Origin: Mongoliibacter sp.
GTDB lineage: Bacteria > Bacteroidota > Bacteroidia > Cytophagales > Cyclobacteriaceae
Assembly: GCF_007692705.1 (NCBI RefSeq)
Contig: NZ_REBN01000075.1
Location: forward strand, 1-43,692
Direction: 5' to 3'
Length of the DNA stretch: 43,692 nt
Both the position numbers and the translations under genes were made by a program. Below, one piece after another: positions 9,108 through 18,105 of the stretch (positions are counted from its first letter, which is position 1; each line of letters starts with the position of its first letter). The notes under the pieces are model-generated. The model did no database searches. It saw only the letters and a list, made by a program, of their open reading frames with translations, and was not told the DNA's origin.

Positions 9108-10011
9108 CAGCTCCTATCATTTCGCATTCCAGGAATTGGATGGAAAGGAAAGGGATTTCTTTTTATCCGGATTAAAAACAGTTGACGATGCCATCTACTA
9201 CCAAGCTCAACTTTTAAAAAAAAGAAATATCAAAGCTGAAGTTCAGGTAGCCTTGTATCCGGATGGCCGGGCGGTATCAATTCCTAAAGCGCCATTCGGT
9301 GGCTTTTGGGTTTATACTGAGGTCAACTCTGAAGTCATTGTTTCTTTTTTAAATGCCTGGATTATTTTTTTGAAGGAAAAGGGAGCTAAGGAGATAATAC
9401 TTACCCAGGCACCTTGTGTGTATATGCCATATACGGATAGGGTGGAATACTTTCTTCAAAAAAGAGGCTTTGAGTTACTCCATATTCTCAATCATCAGTT
9501 TTATGAAGGGAAAAAAAGGATGAAGTCTGAGCTAAAGCTATTGTTGTCAAAATACAGTCGGAAAGTAAAGACCGAAAACCTAAAAGTAAGTATTGGGAAA
9601 ATTCAAAATTTCAACTTTTTGAATGAAATCCGCCTATGGAATCAGGCAAGAGGGTATCAAATTACCTTTGATGAAAATCAACTTTTAGCCCAAGTATCTA
9701 CCTTCCCAGAGCGCTATTTTGTCATTTCTGTAATGCAAGAAGATACCTGTATAGGGCATGCTTTGGCTGTGAAGTTAACTTCTAATAGTCTCTATTATTT
9801 TCTATCAGCCATAGATCCCGCCACAAAAATAAAATTAGCAGGTGAACTCATAATGGTCAATCTATTAAAATTGGCAGTAGAACAGAAAGTAGCATTTCTA
9901 GACCTTGGATCATCTGAGGTAAAGGGGGAAGCGAATCACTCTTTGATATATTTCAAGTCAAAATTTTCCAATAGTTCAAGAAATAAAATCACTTGGAGGT
10001 TAAAGTTTTGA
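9085..10011 (+). CDS. FemAB / GNAT-like acyltransferase family protein
   Basis: This 308-aa protein looks like a FemAB-type tandem-GNAT protein. An N-terminal half contains PFGGFWV (about residues 61-67), and a C-terminal half contains IGHALAVKL, YYFLSAIDPATKIKLAGELIM and a final LDLGSSEVKGEANHSLIYFK, which resembles the glycine/serine-rich end of GNAT and FemAB folds. Such proteins transfer acyl or aminoacyl groups to glycan or peptide acceptors. ATG at 9085 is preferred; a GTG at 9040 would lengthen the overlap with the upstream gene to 68 bp. Its stop overlaps the TTG start of the glycosyltransferase. The surrounding genes suggest acylation of a sugar, but this is inferred. Confidence 0.65.
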   Translation: MNSVTNTDSSYHFAFQELDGKERDFFLSGLKTVDDAIYYQAQLLKKRNIKAEVQVALYPDGRAVSIPKAPFGGFWVYTEVNSEVIVSFLNAWIIFLKEKGAKEIILTQAPCVYMPYTDRVEYFLQKRGFELLHILNHQFYEGKKRMKSELKLLLSKYSRKVKTENLKVSIGKIQNFNFLNEIRLWNQARGYQITFDENQLLAQVSTFPERYFVISVMQEDTCIGHALAVKLTSNSLYYFLSAIDPATKIKLAGELIMVNLLKLAVEQKVAFLDLGSSEVKGEANHSLIYFKSKFSNSSRNKITWRLKF

Positions 10012-10961
10012 AAACAGCAGAAAAACCATTGGTATCAATTATTTGCACCTCTTTTAATCATGAGGAATTTATTGTTGAAGCACTAAGATCTATTCAGGAG
10101 CAAACTTATGTCCCCATAGAGGTAATTTTGATTGATAATGGAAGTAAGGATAGTTCGCAGAAATTACTTCAAGATTGGCAGAAAAATGCTTCAAAAAATT
10201 TAGAAGTCAAGTCTATTATTAGAAGCCAAACAATCAATTATTGCAAAAGCTTCAATGAAGGATTTAACCTTTGTAATGGGAAGTATTTTTTGGATTTTTC
10301 GACAGACGATTTCCTACTGCCTGAACATGTTTCTAATTGTGTGGAAAAACTGGAAGCTAATCCTACCTCTTCAGCGGTTTTTTCGGATGCCTATATTATA
10401 AGTCAAAATAAAAAAAAGAGTTTTTATGCAAGGTCAAGGCAAGGGGATCTCAAAATACCAGTGGCTGAGGGTTGGGTTTATGAAAAGGTAGTGGCCTCAC
10501 ATCATATTCTTTCATCTACAATGATGATAAGATCAGCATATTTTGAAGACCTAGGCAGATATGACGAATCTTTGGCATATGAGGATTTTGATATTATAGT
10601 ACGTATGGCGAGGAAATATCCCATTGTTTTTTCGAATCATCTAGGAGTGAAAAAAAATGAGCATCCTGCATCTTTCTCAAGGGAGCAATATCGAGCCAAA
10701 ACTTCCAGGATGTTGCCTTCTACATTACTGGTATGTCAAAAAATTTTTGAAATGAACAAATCTGCAAGTGAAAATAAAGCCTTAATGAAACGCGTATTTT
10801 ATGAGTGGAGACAGGCTTTGATTTCTTCTAACTTTAAGGTGGCTTTTGGATTTTTGGAGCTTTCAGAAAAGTTATCTGCAAAAGGAGGTCTTCATTTATT
10901 ATATAGTTATTGGACAAAATCTCAATTGGACTTATCCATGTTCTTTCCTAACAGAAAATAA
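10008..10961 (+). CDS. Family 2 glycosyltransferase
   Basis: The start is decided by a clear GGAGG at 9995-9999, eight bases before TTG at 10008; the TTG shares bases with the previous stop (TTGA). The product of about 317 aa is a GT-A fold enzyme: PLVSIICTSFNHEEFIVEAL at the N terminus, LIDNGSKDSS binding the nucleotide, and STDDF as the metal-binding DxD-type motif, then a glycan-acceptor half with a conserved ED (AYEDFDIIVRMA). There is no membrane segment. GT2 enzymes move a sugar from a nucleotide donor to a glycan, lipid or protein acceptor. As last gene of the three-gene unit, it could attach the amino sugar made by the FdtA branch (inference). Confidence 0.88.
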   Translation: MKTAEKPLVSIICTSFNHEEFIVEALRSIQEQTYVPIEVILIDNGSKDSSQKLLQDWQKNASKNLEVKSIIRSQTINYCKSFNEGFNLCNGKYFLDFSTDDFLLPEHVSNCVEKLEANPTSSAVFSDAYIISQNKKKSFYARSRQGDLKIPVAEGWVYEKVVASHHILSSTMMIRSAYFEDLGRYDESLAYEDFDIIVRMARKYPIVFSNHLGVKKNEHPASFSREQYRAKTSRMLPSTLLVCQKIFEMNKSASENKALMKRVFYEWRQALISSNFKVAFGFLELSEKLSAKGGLHLLYSYWTKSQLDLSMFFPNRK

Positions 10962-10968
10962 TTATTTC

Positions 10969-12240
10969 TTATCCTACGATCACCTCAACCATACTTTCAT
11001 TCCGTAAATATTTCTTACCAATTCCTTGGATTTCCCTTGGATCAAAGTTCTTGATATATTCTAGTTGTCTTTCATAAAAACTGAAATCCAATCCGGCCTG
11101 ATGGATACTTTTGAATCTTGAGATAAGCTCAAAAGAGGAACTGAAGTTAGATAACAAGTTGCCTATTAGGTAATTCCTGACTTTTTCTACTTCATCATTT
11201 GGGATTTCCTCCTGACATAGGATTTCGATTTCTTTATAAATTTCTTCAATGACTGTATCGGAGTGTTCTTTAATTACATCAGCCATTACTATCCAATAAT
11301 CTGCGTTTTTGAGGCTTCCTATACTACTGTGAATTCCATAGGTATGACCTTTGTCTTCTCTTATATTCTTGATCAAGCGGCTACCAAAATATCCTCCTAA
11401 AAATACATTGAAAACCCATAAGCCAAAATACTCAGGATGCGTTTTGGGAATCAGATGACAGCCAATTCTAAGACTGGACTGTAAAGCGTTTTCTTTACTT
11501 TCTTTCACTCTTGATTTTCTCTGATTGATGAAGTCAGGGTTTTGGCTTTCAACTTTTATAATTGGTAAATTCCCCAAAGTTTCACAAACTAAATCAACTT
11601 CCTCATCAGTAAGGTCTCCTGCAAGAAAAACTTCAGGGTTCACCCATAACTTATCTGCATAAAAGGAAAGTAAATCTTCTCTGCTGATGGCTTCCACATC
11701 TTGTTCTTCCGCAATTTGGCCGAAAGGGTGTGAATCCCCAAAAAGCTGCTGTCTAAAAAGATTACTTGCCCTATTTCCATTTTGTTCTTTTTGGATGCTG
11801 ATGCTGAGTGCTTTTTGGGACTTTCGTTTGGCTAATTCCTTTTCCGGAAAAATAGCTTCAGTCATTAATTCCCTGAAAACAGGAAGTACCGTAGCGAAAT
11901 GTTTTTTTGTTGTCAACAGGCCTAGGCCATTGTGTTCAAAATTACTGATTACCTCTACTTCCGAAGCATAAGTGTCAAAAAAGTTATCCAGGTCAGTACT
12001 GCTTTTGGATAAAGTTCCTTCCAGTAGCAGGTGAAGTGTGAAATAAGAAACCAATTTTTTATCCTCCATGCCGGTGACCCTATTAGAGTCAGCATTTATT
12101 TCCAGTTTGACAGCTCCGATTTCGGGAGTGGGTATAAAATACAAATGGACTCCGTTTTTAAGAGTCCTTTTGATAGGTGAGGGGAATGTAATCTGCTCTG
12201 GAATCTGAAAACCCGGAGCAATGGTCCTGTCTAAAATCAT
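10969..12240 (-). CDS. M16 (pitrilysin) family protein lacking the zinc-binding motif
   Basis: This 423-aa protein has the half-clam M16 fold markers, including the C-terminal substrate-binding segment FLGGYFGSRLIKNIREDKGHTYGIHSS around residues 278-305. At the place where active enzymes read HxxEH, it reads YFTLH (about 66-70), so the first His and the Glu are missing and only one His remains. M16 proteins usually act as catalytic/non-catalytic pairs, so this is probably a non-catalytic subunit. No catalytic partner is encoded next to it. Its ATG is fused to the porV stop (ATGA), making it the last gene of a five-gene operon. No signal peptide is visible, so a cytoplasmic role is expected. 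Confidence 0.85.
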   Translation of the reverse strand: MILDRTIAPGFQIPEQITFPSPIKRTLKNGVHLYFIPTPEIGAVKLEINADSNRVTGMEDKKLVSYFTLHLLLEGTLSKSSTDLDNFFDTYASEVEVISNFEHNGLGLLTTKKHFATVLPVFRELMTEAIFPEKELAKRKSQKALSISIQKEQNGNRASNLFRQQLFGDSHPFGQIAEEQDVEAISREDLLSFYADKLWVNPEVFLAGDLTDEEVDLVCETLGNLPIIKVESQNPDFINQRKSRVKESKENALQSSLRIGCHLIPKTHPEYFGLWVFNVFLGGYFGSRLIKNIREDKGHTYGIHSSIGSLKNADYWIVMADVIKEHSDTVIEEIYKEIEILCQEEIPNDEVEKVRNYLIGNLLSNFSSSFELISRFKSIHQAGLDFSFYERQLEYIKNFDPREIQGIGKKYLRNESMVEVIVG

Positions 12241-13451
12241 CTAGTAGGGATATTGTATGTGAGTGAAATTCTTAAAGTCTCTGCTAAAGGATGGTTTTGA
12301 ATCTGAGGAACTAGATAAGAGAAATCAAAGGCCATGGTTTCCTTGTAGAGAAAGCCTACACCCATGGTAAAGTATCTTCTTCCTCCTTTATTTGGGTTTT
12401 CATAAAAATAACCGGATCTAAGGGCAAAGACATTGTTGTAATTGTATTCCATTCCAAAGGACAACATGAGTTCCTGCATTTCTTCTCTAAATCCATCAGG
12501 AGCATCAATAAATGATCCGAATATCCCCGAAAGTAATGGTCTGTTTGGATCGAGTCCCCTTAAAATTTCAGGGTTTCCATCAGGGTCAGTTATGATAACA
12601 CCATTCTCTGTTCTGTAAATGGGTGGCGAAGGAACCAATAGCTTGTTGATGTCAAAAGCGAAAGTAATCGAATTAAAGTCATTGAAATTGACTTTATATG
12701 CTGTACCTACCCTTAGGTTGGTAGGAATAAAGTCTAAATCCTCAGCACTGTTATAAGTAATTTTAGGTCCTATGTTGGTGATGGTCGCACCCCAGGAAAA
12801 TGTTCCTGTTTTATCACCAGGAAATACCTCCTTGGTATAATATAGACCAACATCAGTTCCTACGCTTATGCCTGGCCTGCTTTCTGCTCCCGCTGCTGAG
12901 GTGATATTTCCAGAAAGGTTGGAGTGAATAAACCTGGCTGAAATCCCCAATCCAAGATTTTCTGAGAGTTTTCTCGAATAAGTACCTCCTATGGCTAGAT
13001 CTCTCGGTGTAAATTCACCAAGAGGATTTCCGAGACCATCAGTCAATTCTATATCTCCCATATTGAAGTATCGAATATCAAATCCCCACGCTGATACATC
13101 ATCTATTCTTTTATAACCAGTGAGGTAAGAAATAAACATATCATTTACCAATCTTCCCAACCAAGGAGAATAGGAAAGTGAGAAACCCATGTCATTGTCA
13201 ATAAAGGAAAGCTTTCCAGCATTCCAATGGGCTGAGAATGCATCTGGGCTTGTGGCTACACCTGCATCTCCCATAGCCGAATGCCTGCTATCAGGAGCAA
13301 AATTCAGAAATGGTACTGCCGTAGTGATGACTCTTCTTTCGGGATCCTGTCCCGAAATGATGGGTGAGTTTTGAGCCATTGCACTCAAGGATATCATGTA
13401 AATACATGAAAAAATAATCGATGAGAGTACTGCTGAAGACGATATTTTCAT
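12237..13451 (-). CDS. porV: Type IX secretion system outer-membrane protein PorV (LptO)
   Basis: The 404-aa product has a signal peptide ending AMA-Q near residue 27, then the PorV signature TTAVPFLNFAPDSRHSAMGDAG, followed by NAGKLSF and repeated beta-barrel strands up to a C-terminal aromatic-rich end. PorV is a FadL-like 14-strand barrel that receives secreted cargo from the T9SS translocon and hands it to the PorU sortase. It lies directly after porU with an ATGA overlap at 13448, the same order as in other Bacteroidota, and its stop overlaps the start of the M16-family gene. No other T9SS core gene (porK-N, sprA, porT) is in the window. Confidence 0.93.
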   Translation of the reverse strand: MKISSSAVLSSIIFSCIYMISLSAMAQNSPIISGQDPERRVITTAVPFLNFAPDSRHSAMGDAGVATSPDAFSAHWNAGKLSFIDNDMGFSLSYSPWLGRLVNDMFISYLTGYKRIDDVSAWGFDIRYFNMGDIELTDGLGNPLGEFTPRDLAIGGTYSRKLSENLGLGISARFIHSNLSGNITSAAGAESRPGISVGTDVGLYYTKEVFPGDKTGTFSWGATITNIGPKITYNSAEDLDFIPTNLRVGTAYKVNFNDFNSITFAFDINKLLVPSPPIYRTENGVIITDPDGNPEILRGLDPNRPLLSGIFGSFIDAPDGFREEMQELMLSFGMEYNYNNVFALRSGYFYENPNKGGRRYFTMGVGFLYKETMAFDFSYLVPQIQNHPLAETLRISLTYNIPTR

Positions 13452-16400
13452 TGAATAATAATTTTTCCGCTTTTTTGATCCGAAGTTCCGTCTTTTTCTG
13501 AATCAAGTGTTACCTCGTAAATATAAACTCCTTTTATGGGATAATTGATTTTGTCATGGAAAAAAAACCATTCCAGATCATCCAAAACAGGTCTAGCTTC
13601 CACATAACGTTTGGTGGTAGAATATATTTCACTTCCTATTACAGAATAAATTCTAAGACTGAGTTGGAGATTCTCTCCCGGTCTATTATGGTGTATCCTG
13701 AATGTACTTTGTCTATTTGCAGGGTTTGGATAAGCAATATTTTCCAGAATTTGGATATTTGAAATACCTCTAACTTCCAAATTTGTTTCGAAGGTAGAAG
13801 AGTTTCCCACATTATCCCAAGCCACAAAAGAAATTTGATTTTCACCCTCTACTAAATCTTTTAAAACTGTTAGTATTAAACCTTCCTTAAAACTGCCATC
13901 AAGTGCTTCATATTGCCTGTTTAGTACTGTTGTATTTTCTCCGTTTATGGTTAGTGTAATGTCCTGTCCAATTCCTGCTGAAGAAATATTGATTCCACTT
14001 TCATCACTAAGCAGGATTTTGACAGGCACTTGGCTACTATTGATTGGTTTTGGATTTTCCTCTAAGTCTTCACCAAAAAGTATTTTAATTTTTGGACCTT
14101 CTTTATCAAGAGAAAGGTCTTCGTTACTGCCTCCAATCGGTAAGTTTATAGCGCCTAAGGCTTCCTCCTTTCCATCTTGCATCGTGCTAAATAACCTGAG
14201 AGTTCCGAGGCCAAGAGAATAGTCTATTTGAGTAGGAACAAATATCTCTGATGTGAATTCGCCGTTTATTACCTCTCCCATGCCCCTAAAAATCAGTGCT
14301 GATTGTTCTTTGAATTCCACCGGACTGCTTTCGTCCCCTAAAGTTTTTTGTGTCAAAGCTTTGTCATAAAGGCTAATATCGTAAGTTCCATTCATACTGC
14401 TCATCGTGGAACCTGAAATAGGATCTAGGACTTTTCCTTTGACTTGAACAGCCATTTGAGCTTGAAGGGTGTCTACTGTTGTTTCCATCCCAAGATTGAA
14501 AATGTTATCAACAGTATTTTCTAAATTAGGTACAGCTAATTTCATTGAAGGATCCCCTATCAATGAAAAATTTCGGTTAAATGGGCCATTGAGGCTGTTG
14601 TTTTTGGTATGCTTAAATATGCTACCTAGGTCTCTTGCTTCACCATTTTCTTTAACAAATACATTTTCAATGAATGCTTGGTTCAACCTGAAATTTACAC
14701 TGCTGAATACGGGCCTTCCCGTTGTCAATAGTCCAATTGCACCTTTTCTTGCGGCAAAAAGTAACTCCTCCGCTCCTGAACGTATGAATGGGCTGTCTTG
14801 CCTTCCGAACTCACATGTAGCAGTCACAAATAATGGTAAATATGGGTTGTCAGGGAAATCAGCCAGATCACTTACCGAAAAAACACGCTCTTCCGTCAAG
14901 GTGGTTTCGTTTCCATGTCCAATATAGTTGAATAGGAGTAGGCCTTCTTCAAGACTTTCTTTTAATGCTTCTTGGGCTTCAGGAGAGGTCTGAATTCCTC
15001 CATTGCGTATTTGTTCGTACCTATCCAGGTATAGCTTTTTTATTTCAAATTCAGGGTAATTGTTAAGTAAATGGGTGGCATGAGATTCAGCATCGTTCAG
15101 GTGAATGTTATTGTCTCCATCATCCGCAAAAAAGGCTAGGTTTCTTTTCCATTTTCCGGGTAAGTTTCCAGGAGTTTCGTATGCGATAATTTTATCAATT
15201 GCTACTTGGGCTTCCATAGTAGTAATGGCAGGGATTCGTCCAACGCCAATATCTAAGATCTCATCTCCTTCTGAATTTTCTTCCCAGACTCCTTTCCCTG
15301 TTTCCAAAAAGCCAAAAAAATCGTCTGAACTATATGTTGTCAATGGGTTTAGACTGTTTCTGCTAGTGTAAGTGGGTACGAGATTTGGTCTTCCACCTAA
15401 TTTTGATTTGTGGTCAAAAGTCCCTTTCCCTAGAAAAAGAATATTCTTTATACCTGAAGATTGCTGAAAATGGAAGGCAAGAAAATTTCTAATAGCCGAA
15501 ATATCTCTGCTGCCATACCCAAAAGCATCATAAGTTTCTTGGGGTGTAATTACAGTTGTGCTGATACCAAGGTTTTGCTTGTGTGCAGCTAGCCTTTTTG
15601 CCTGATTTACAAATTGTGGAGCCGAAATAATGATCAGAGAACTGTTAATGTTTTCGGTCCGCGCTTTGAGATTTGCAGGCTTAAAACCTGAAATTATTGG
15701 GGTATTCAATTTTTCGAATATTATAATTTTATCCCCTGCCTGGATTTTTGCTTGACTTGATACGATACTAGTTACACCTCTTTTATCGATGAGCCAGTTG
15801 GTTTTACCCAGAGAGGCCAGAAAAGTCGAATTCTCTTTTGTATTGATGTACTTGCCTATGGGTAAGTCGTTTGATGGATATGGAACAGCCAAGAGAGCAT
15901 AGTCTAAAAACCCCACGCCATTGATGTCCGCTGTTGAGTATGTGCCATTTATGTTTAACCTGCCACCAGGATTTGAAAGAAATGAAATGAAGTGCTGTTC
16001 CCTTCCTTTGATACTGTAGATGCCATTTGGAATAGCGGAGACTTCCACACTGCCCAAAGACTGACCTGAAGCAGTAAACTCAAAAGTAGAAGATGAAAGG
16101 GATTGAGCCATGACCTTGGCTTGAAATTGCGCAGCTCCATTGTTTCCCGGAGGGATATCTATCTGCATTTCTATTCTACCTGAATTGCTTATTGGGTTGG
16201 AGTACCATTGTCTACCCGAACTGAGTATATTGTTACTTTCCCACTTTTTGACAAATACCTGAAATAAAGATGCAGAGCTGTTGTTCTGTATCTGTCCGGA
16301 TTTTTCTTCAATTCGATTGCCTGCTCGTTTAGGTCCTATTAAATAAAATAATGTGTCAGCATAACTGTGATGGGTATATTTGAAACTGCCTTCCTTAAAT

Positions 16401-16714
16401 TCAGTAAGGTTAGGACCCGTTGCATAAAAAAAAATGCTACTTTCATCAATGAATACTGGTATTTCATTCAATTGCAGTATACTGCTATCCAATGCCTGAG
16501 GTAGCATGCCATGGTGACCGAAGATGGAGATTTCTTCCATATTGGAAAAACCTAATGTAGAAAGAACGCTGGATGGTATTTGATAAACACCTTCTTCAGA
16601 AATGGGGAATTTATAATAAACATTTTCCTGTTGAGCGACCATCGGGAATGACAAGGTGCAAAACAAGAATTTAAAAAGAAATTTTATCCAATATTGAGGA
16701 TGATATTTATGCAT
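13448..16714 (-). CDS. porU: Type IX secretion system sortase PorU (C25 gingipain-like)
   Basis: The 1088-aa protein has a signal peptide (cleavage near MVA-Q, residue 27), an N-terminal beta domain, a C25 peptidase domain at about 370-730, and Ig-like beta domains after it. The catalytic pair is His600 in NYIGHGNE and Cys634 in TATCEFGR, both checked at codon level. PorU is a surface transpeptidase that removes C-terminal sorting domains from T9SS cargo and links the protein to lipid-anchored sugar. Its own last 100 residues (YPNPA at about 992-996, ending GKIIIQ) look like a sorting domain. The start overlaps the end of pssA by 8 bp, and its stop is fused to the porV ATG. Length is typical. 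Confidence 0.95.
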   Translation of the reverse strand: MHKYHPQYWIKFLFKFLFCTLSFPMVAQQENVYYKFPISEEGVYQIPSSVLSTLGFSNMEEISIFGHHGMLPQALDSSILQLNEIPVFIDESSIFFYATGPNLTEFKEGSFKYTHHSYADTLFYLIGPKRAGNRIEEKSGQIQNNSSASLFQVFVKKWESNNILSSGRQWYSNPISNSGRIEMQIDIPPGNNGAAQFQAKVMAQSLSSSTFEFTASGQSLGSVEVSAIPNGIYSIKGREQHFISFLSNPGGRLNINGTYSTADINGVGFLDYALLAVPYPSNDLPIGKYINTKENSTFLASLGKTNWLIDKRGVTSIVSSQAKIQAGDKIIIFEKLNTPIISGFKPANLKARTENINSSLIIISAPQFVNQAKRLAAHKQNLGISTTVITPQETYDAFGYGSRDISAIRNFLAFHFQQSSGIKNILFLGKGTFDHKSKLGGRPNLVPTYTSRNSLNPLTTYSSDDFFGFLETGKGVWEENSEGDEILDIGVGRIPAITTMEAQVAIDKIIAYETPGNLPGKWKRNLAFFADDGDNNIHLNDAESHATHLLNNYPEFEIKKLYLDRYEQIRNGGIQTSPEAQEALKESLEEGLLLFNYIGHGNETTLTEERVFSVSDLADFPDNPYLPLFVTATCEFGRQDSPFIRSGAEELLFAARKGAIGLLTTGRPVFSSVNFRLNQAFIENVFVKENGEARDLGSIFKHTKNNSLNGPFNRNFSLIGDPSMKLAVPNLENTVDNIFNLGMETTVDTLQAQMAVQVKGKVLDPISGSTMSSMNGTYDISLYDKALTQKTLGDESSPVEFKEQSALIFRGMGEVINGEFTSEIFVPTQIDYSLGLGTLRLFSTMQDGKEEALGAINLPIGGSNEDLSLDKEGPKIKILFGEDLEENPKPINSSQVPVKILLSDESGINISSAGIGQDITLTINGENTTVLNRQYEALDGSFKEGLILTVLKDLVEGENQISFVAWDNVGNSSTFETNLEVRGISNIQILENIAYPNPANRQSTFRIHHNRPGENLQLSLRIYSVIGSEIYSTTKRYVEARPVLDDLEWFFFHDKINYPIKGVYIYEVTLDSEKDGTSDQKSGKIIIQ

Positions 16715-17402
16715 TTTTAGAACTCAAACCCTCCAAGACTGACAGCACAATATAGGAAATAATCACCAAGGGTATACCTGCCAAACCTAGCGTGACAATG
16801 CAGATCAAACCGATTAAAAGTGTCAGGTACCTAAAGACATTTTCTTTGACTGCAAATGACTTGAATTTCAATGCAATTAAGGGTATTTCCGCAACAAGTA
16901 AAAGAGACATCACAATACTCAAAGCAATAAGTGATTCAGGCCGGCTTATAATAGCACCAATAGAGTCGAATTTTTGGATAAAAAAGGGCAATGTACTGAT
17001 CAAAAGAGCATTTGCTGGAGTAGGAACTCCAATGAACCTATCCGTCTGCCGGGTGTCAACATTGAATTTAGCAAGTCTCAGGGCTGAAAATACCCCAACT
17101 ACCAATGTGATGTAGGGTAAGAATACAGCAGAGGAATTTTCTGCTACCATTTGAAATAGAATAAAAGATGGCAATACGCCAAAAGTTACCAAATCTGCCA
17201 GGGAATCTAGTTGTTTGCCAATTTCTGAATGCACCTTCAATATTCGGGCAACAAAACCATCAAGAAAATCGAACAATGCCGCAATAAAAATAAGGTAGGC
17301 ACCCCATTCTATTTTTCCATTCAAGACAAATACAATTCCCATCATTCCACTCAATAGATTGAGAGAGGTGAGTGCGTTGGGGATGTGTTTTTTGATATTC
17401 AA
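16707..17402 (-). CDS. pssA: CDP-diacylglycerol-serine O-phosphatidyltransferase
   Basis: The 231-aa integral membrane protein contains the complete CDP-alcohol phosphatidyltransferase motif D48-G49-x2-A52-R53-x8-G62-x3-D66-x3-D70. It makes phosphatidylserine from CDP-diacylglycerol and serine, the first step to phosphatidylethanolamine. Opening MNIKKHIPNALTSLNL is typical of bacterial PssA. About seven hydrophobic helices follow. The start is TTG at 17402, overlapping the upstream TGA as TTGA; no ATG nearby would keep the conserved N terminus. It overlaps porU by 8 bp. The gene is therefore in a tightly coupled unit with a metallo-hydrolase and two T9SS genes. Confidence 0.92.
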   Translation of the reverse strand: MNIKKHIPNALTSLNLLSGMMGIVFVLNGKIEWGAYLIFIAALFDFLDGFVARILKVHSEIGKQLDSLADLVTFGVLPSFILFQMVAENSSAVFLPYITLVVGVFSALRLAKFNVDTRQTDRFIGVPTPANALLISTLPFFIQKFDSIGAIISRPESLIALSIVMSLLLVAEIPLIALKFKSFAVKENVFRYLTLLIGLICIVTLGLAGIPLVIISYIVLSVLEGLSSKNA

Positions 17403-18052
17403 AACCGGGCTCTTTTTCCTACAAAAGGATTGTTCTCTTTTTCATAACCTATGGTAGTCATAGGTCCATGTCCGGGATATACCTTGGTGTCTTCTGGCAG
17501 GGCGAACATTTCTTTTTTGATAGCATCCAGTAAAGTCTGATGATCACCACCTGGGAGGTCCGTTCGTCCGATACTTCCCTGAAAAAGTGTATCACCCCCT
17601 ATACATATTTTTGAATCTTCGTGGTAAAACACCAAATGACCCGGTGCATGTCCCGGGACGAAAAGCAATTTAATTACCTCCTTACCCAATAACAGGTCTT
17701 TTTGTTCATCCAAATAATCAGTTACCTCTGCTTCCTCATAAGCGGGGAATCCATAATTTGAGGCATAAGTAATTACTGATTTCAATACAGGCAATTCTTT
17801 TTTATGAATTAGAAAAGGCACATTATATTTTCTTTTGACAAAGGCATTACCCAAAACATGGTCAATATGACAATGCGTATTAATAAGCATAGTCACTTGA
17901 AGATTTTCTTGTTCTATGAAGTTCGTCAATTCATTTTTTTCATGATTCTCATAACAGCCAGGATCCAAAATAATTGCTTCTTTCTCGTCATTATAAAGCA
18001 CATAGGTATTTTCCTGAAAAGGATTGAAAGTAAAAGTTTTTAATTGCAGCAT
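17399..18052 (-). CDS. MBL-fold metallo-hydrolase (glyoxalase II-like)
   Basis: The protein carries the binuclear-metal motif HCHIDH (His60, His62, Asp64, His65, counted from the chosen ATG), plus FVPGHAPGHL, GGDTLFQGSIGRTDLPGGD and YPGHGPMTT, in the order of glyoxalase II-like enzymes. These hydrolyse thioesters or related compounds, but the family is broad and the substrate is unknown. Start at ATG 18052 (MLQLKTFTFNPFQENTY), where the family begins; the open frame extends 8 codons further to a TTG at 18076, with no supporting ribosome binding site. It is the first gene of the minus-strand operon. A 53-bp gap separates it from the divergent FAD oxidoreductase. Confidence 0.87.
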   Translation of the reverse strand: MLQLKTFTFNPFQENTYVLYNDEKEAIILDPGCYENHEKNELTNFIEQENLQVTMLINTHCHIDHVLGNAFVKRKYNVPFLIHKKELPVLKSVITYASNYGFPAYEEAEVTDYLDEQKDLLLGKEVIKLLFVPGHAPGHLVFYHEDSKICIGGDTLFQGSIGRTDLPGGDHQTLLDAIKKEMFALPEDTKVYPGHGPMTTIGYEKENNPFVGKRARF

Positions 18053-18105
18053 ACTGAAATTTGATATTAGACTCAAAATAACGAAGAAAGAATATATTTT
18101 TGGGC

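Noticed and set aside
14469-14927. A 152-codon open frame on the plus strand
   Set aside because: It is antisense to the catalytic part of porU, with no recognisable domain or own promoter.
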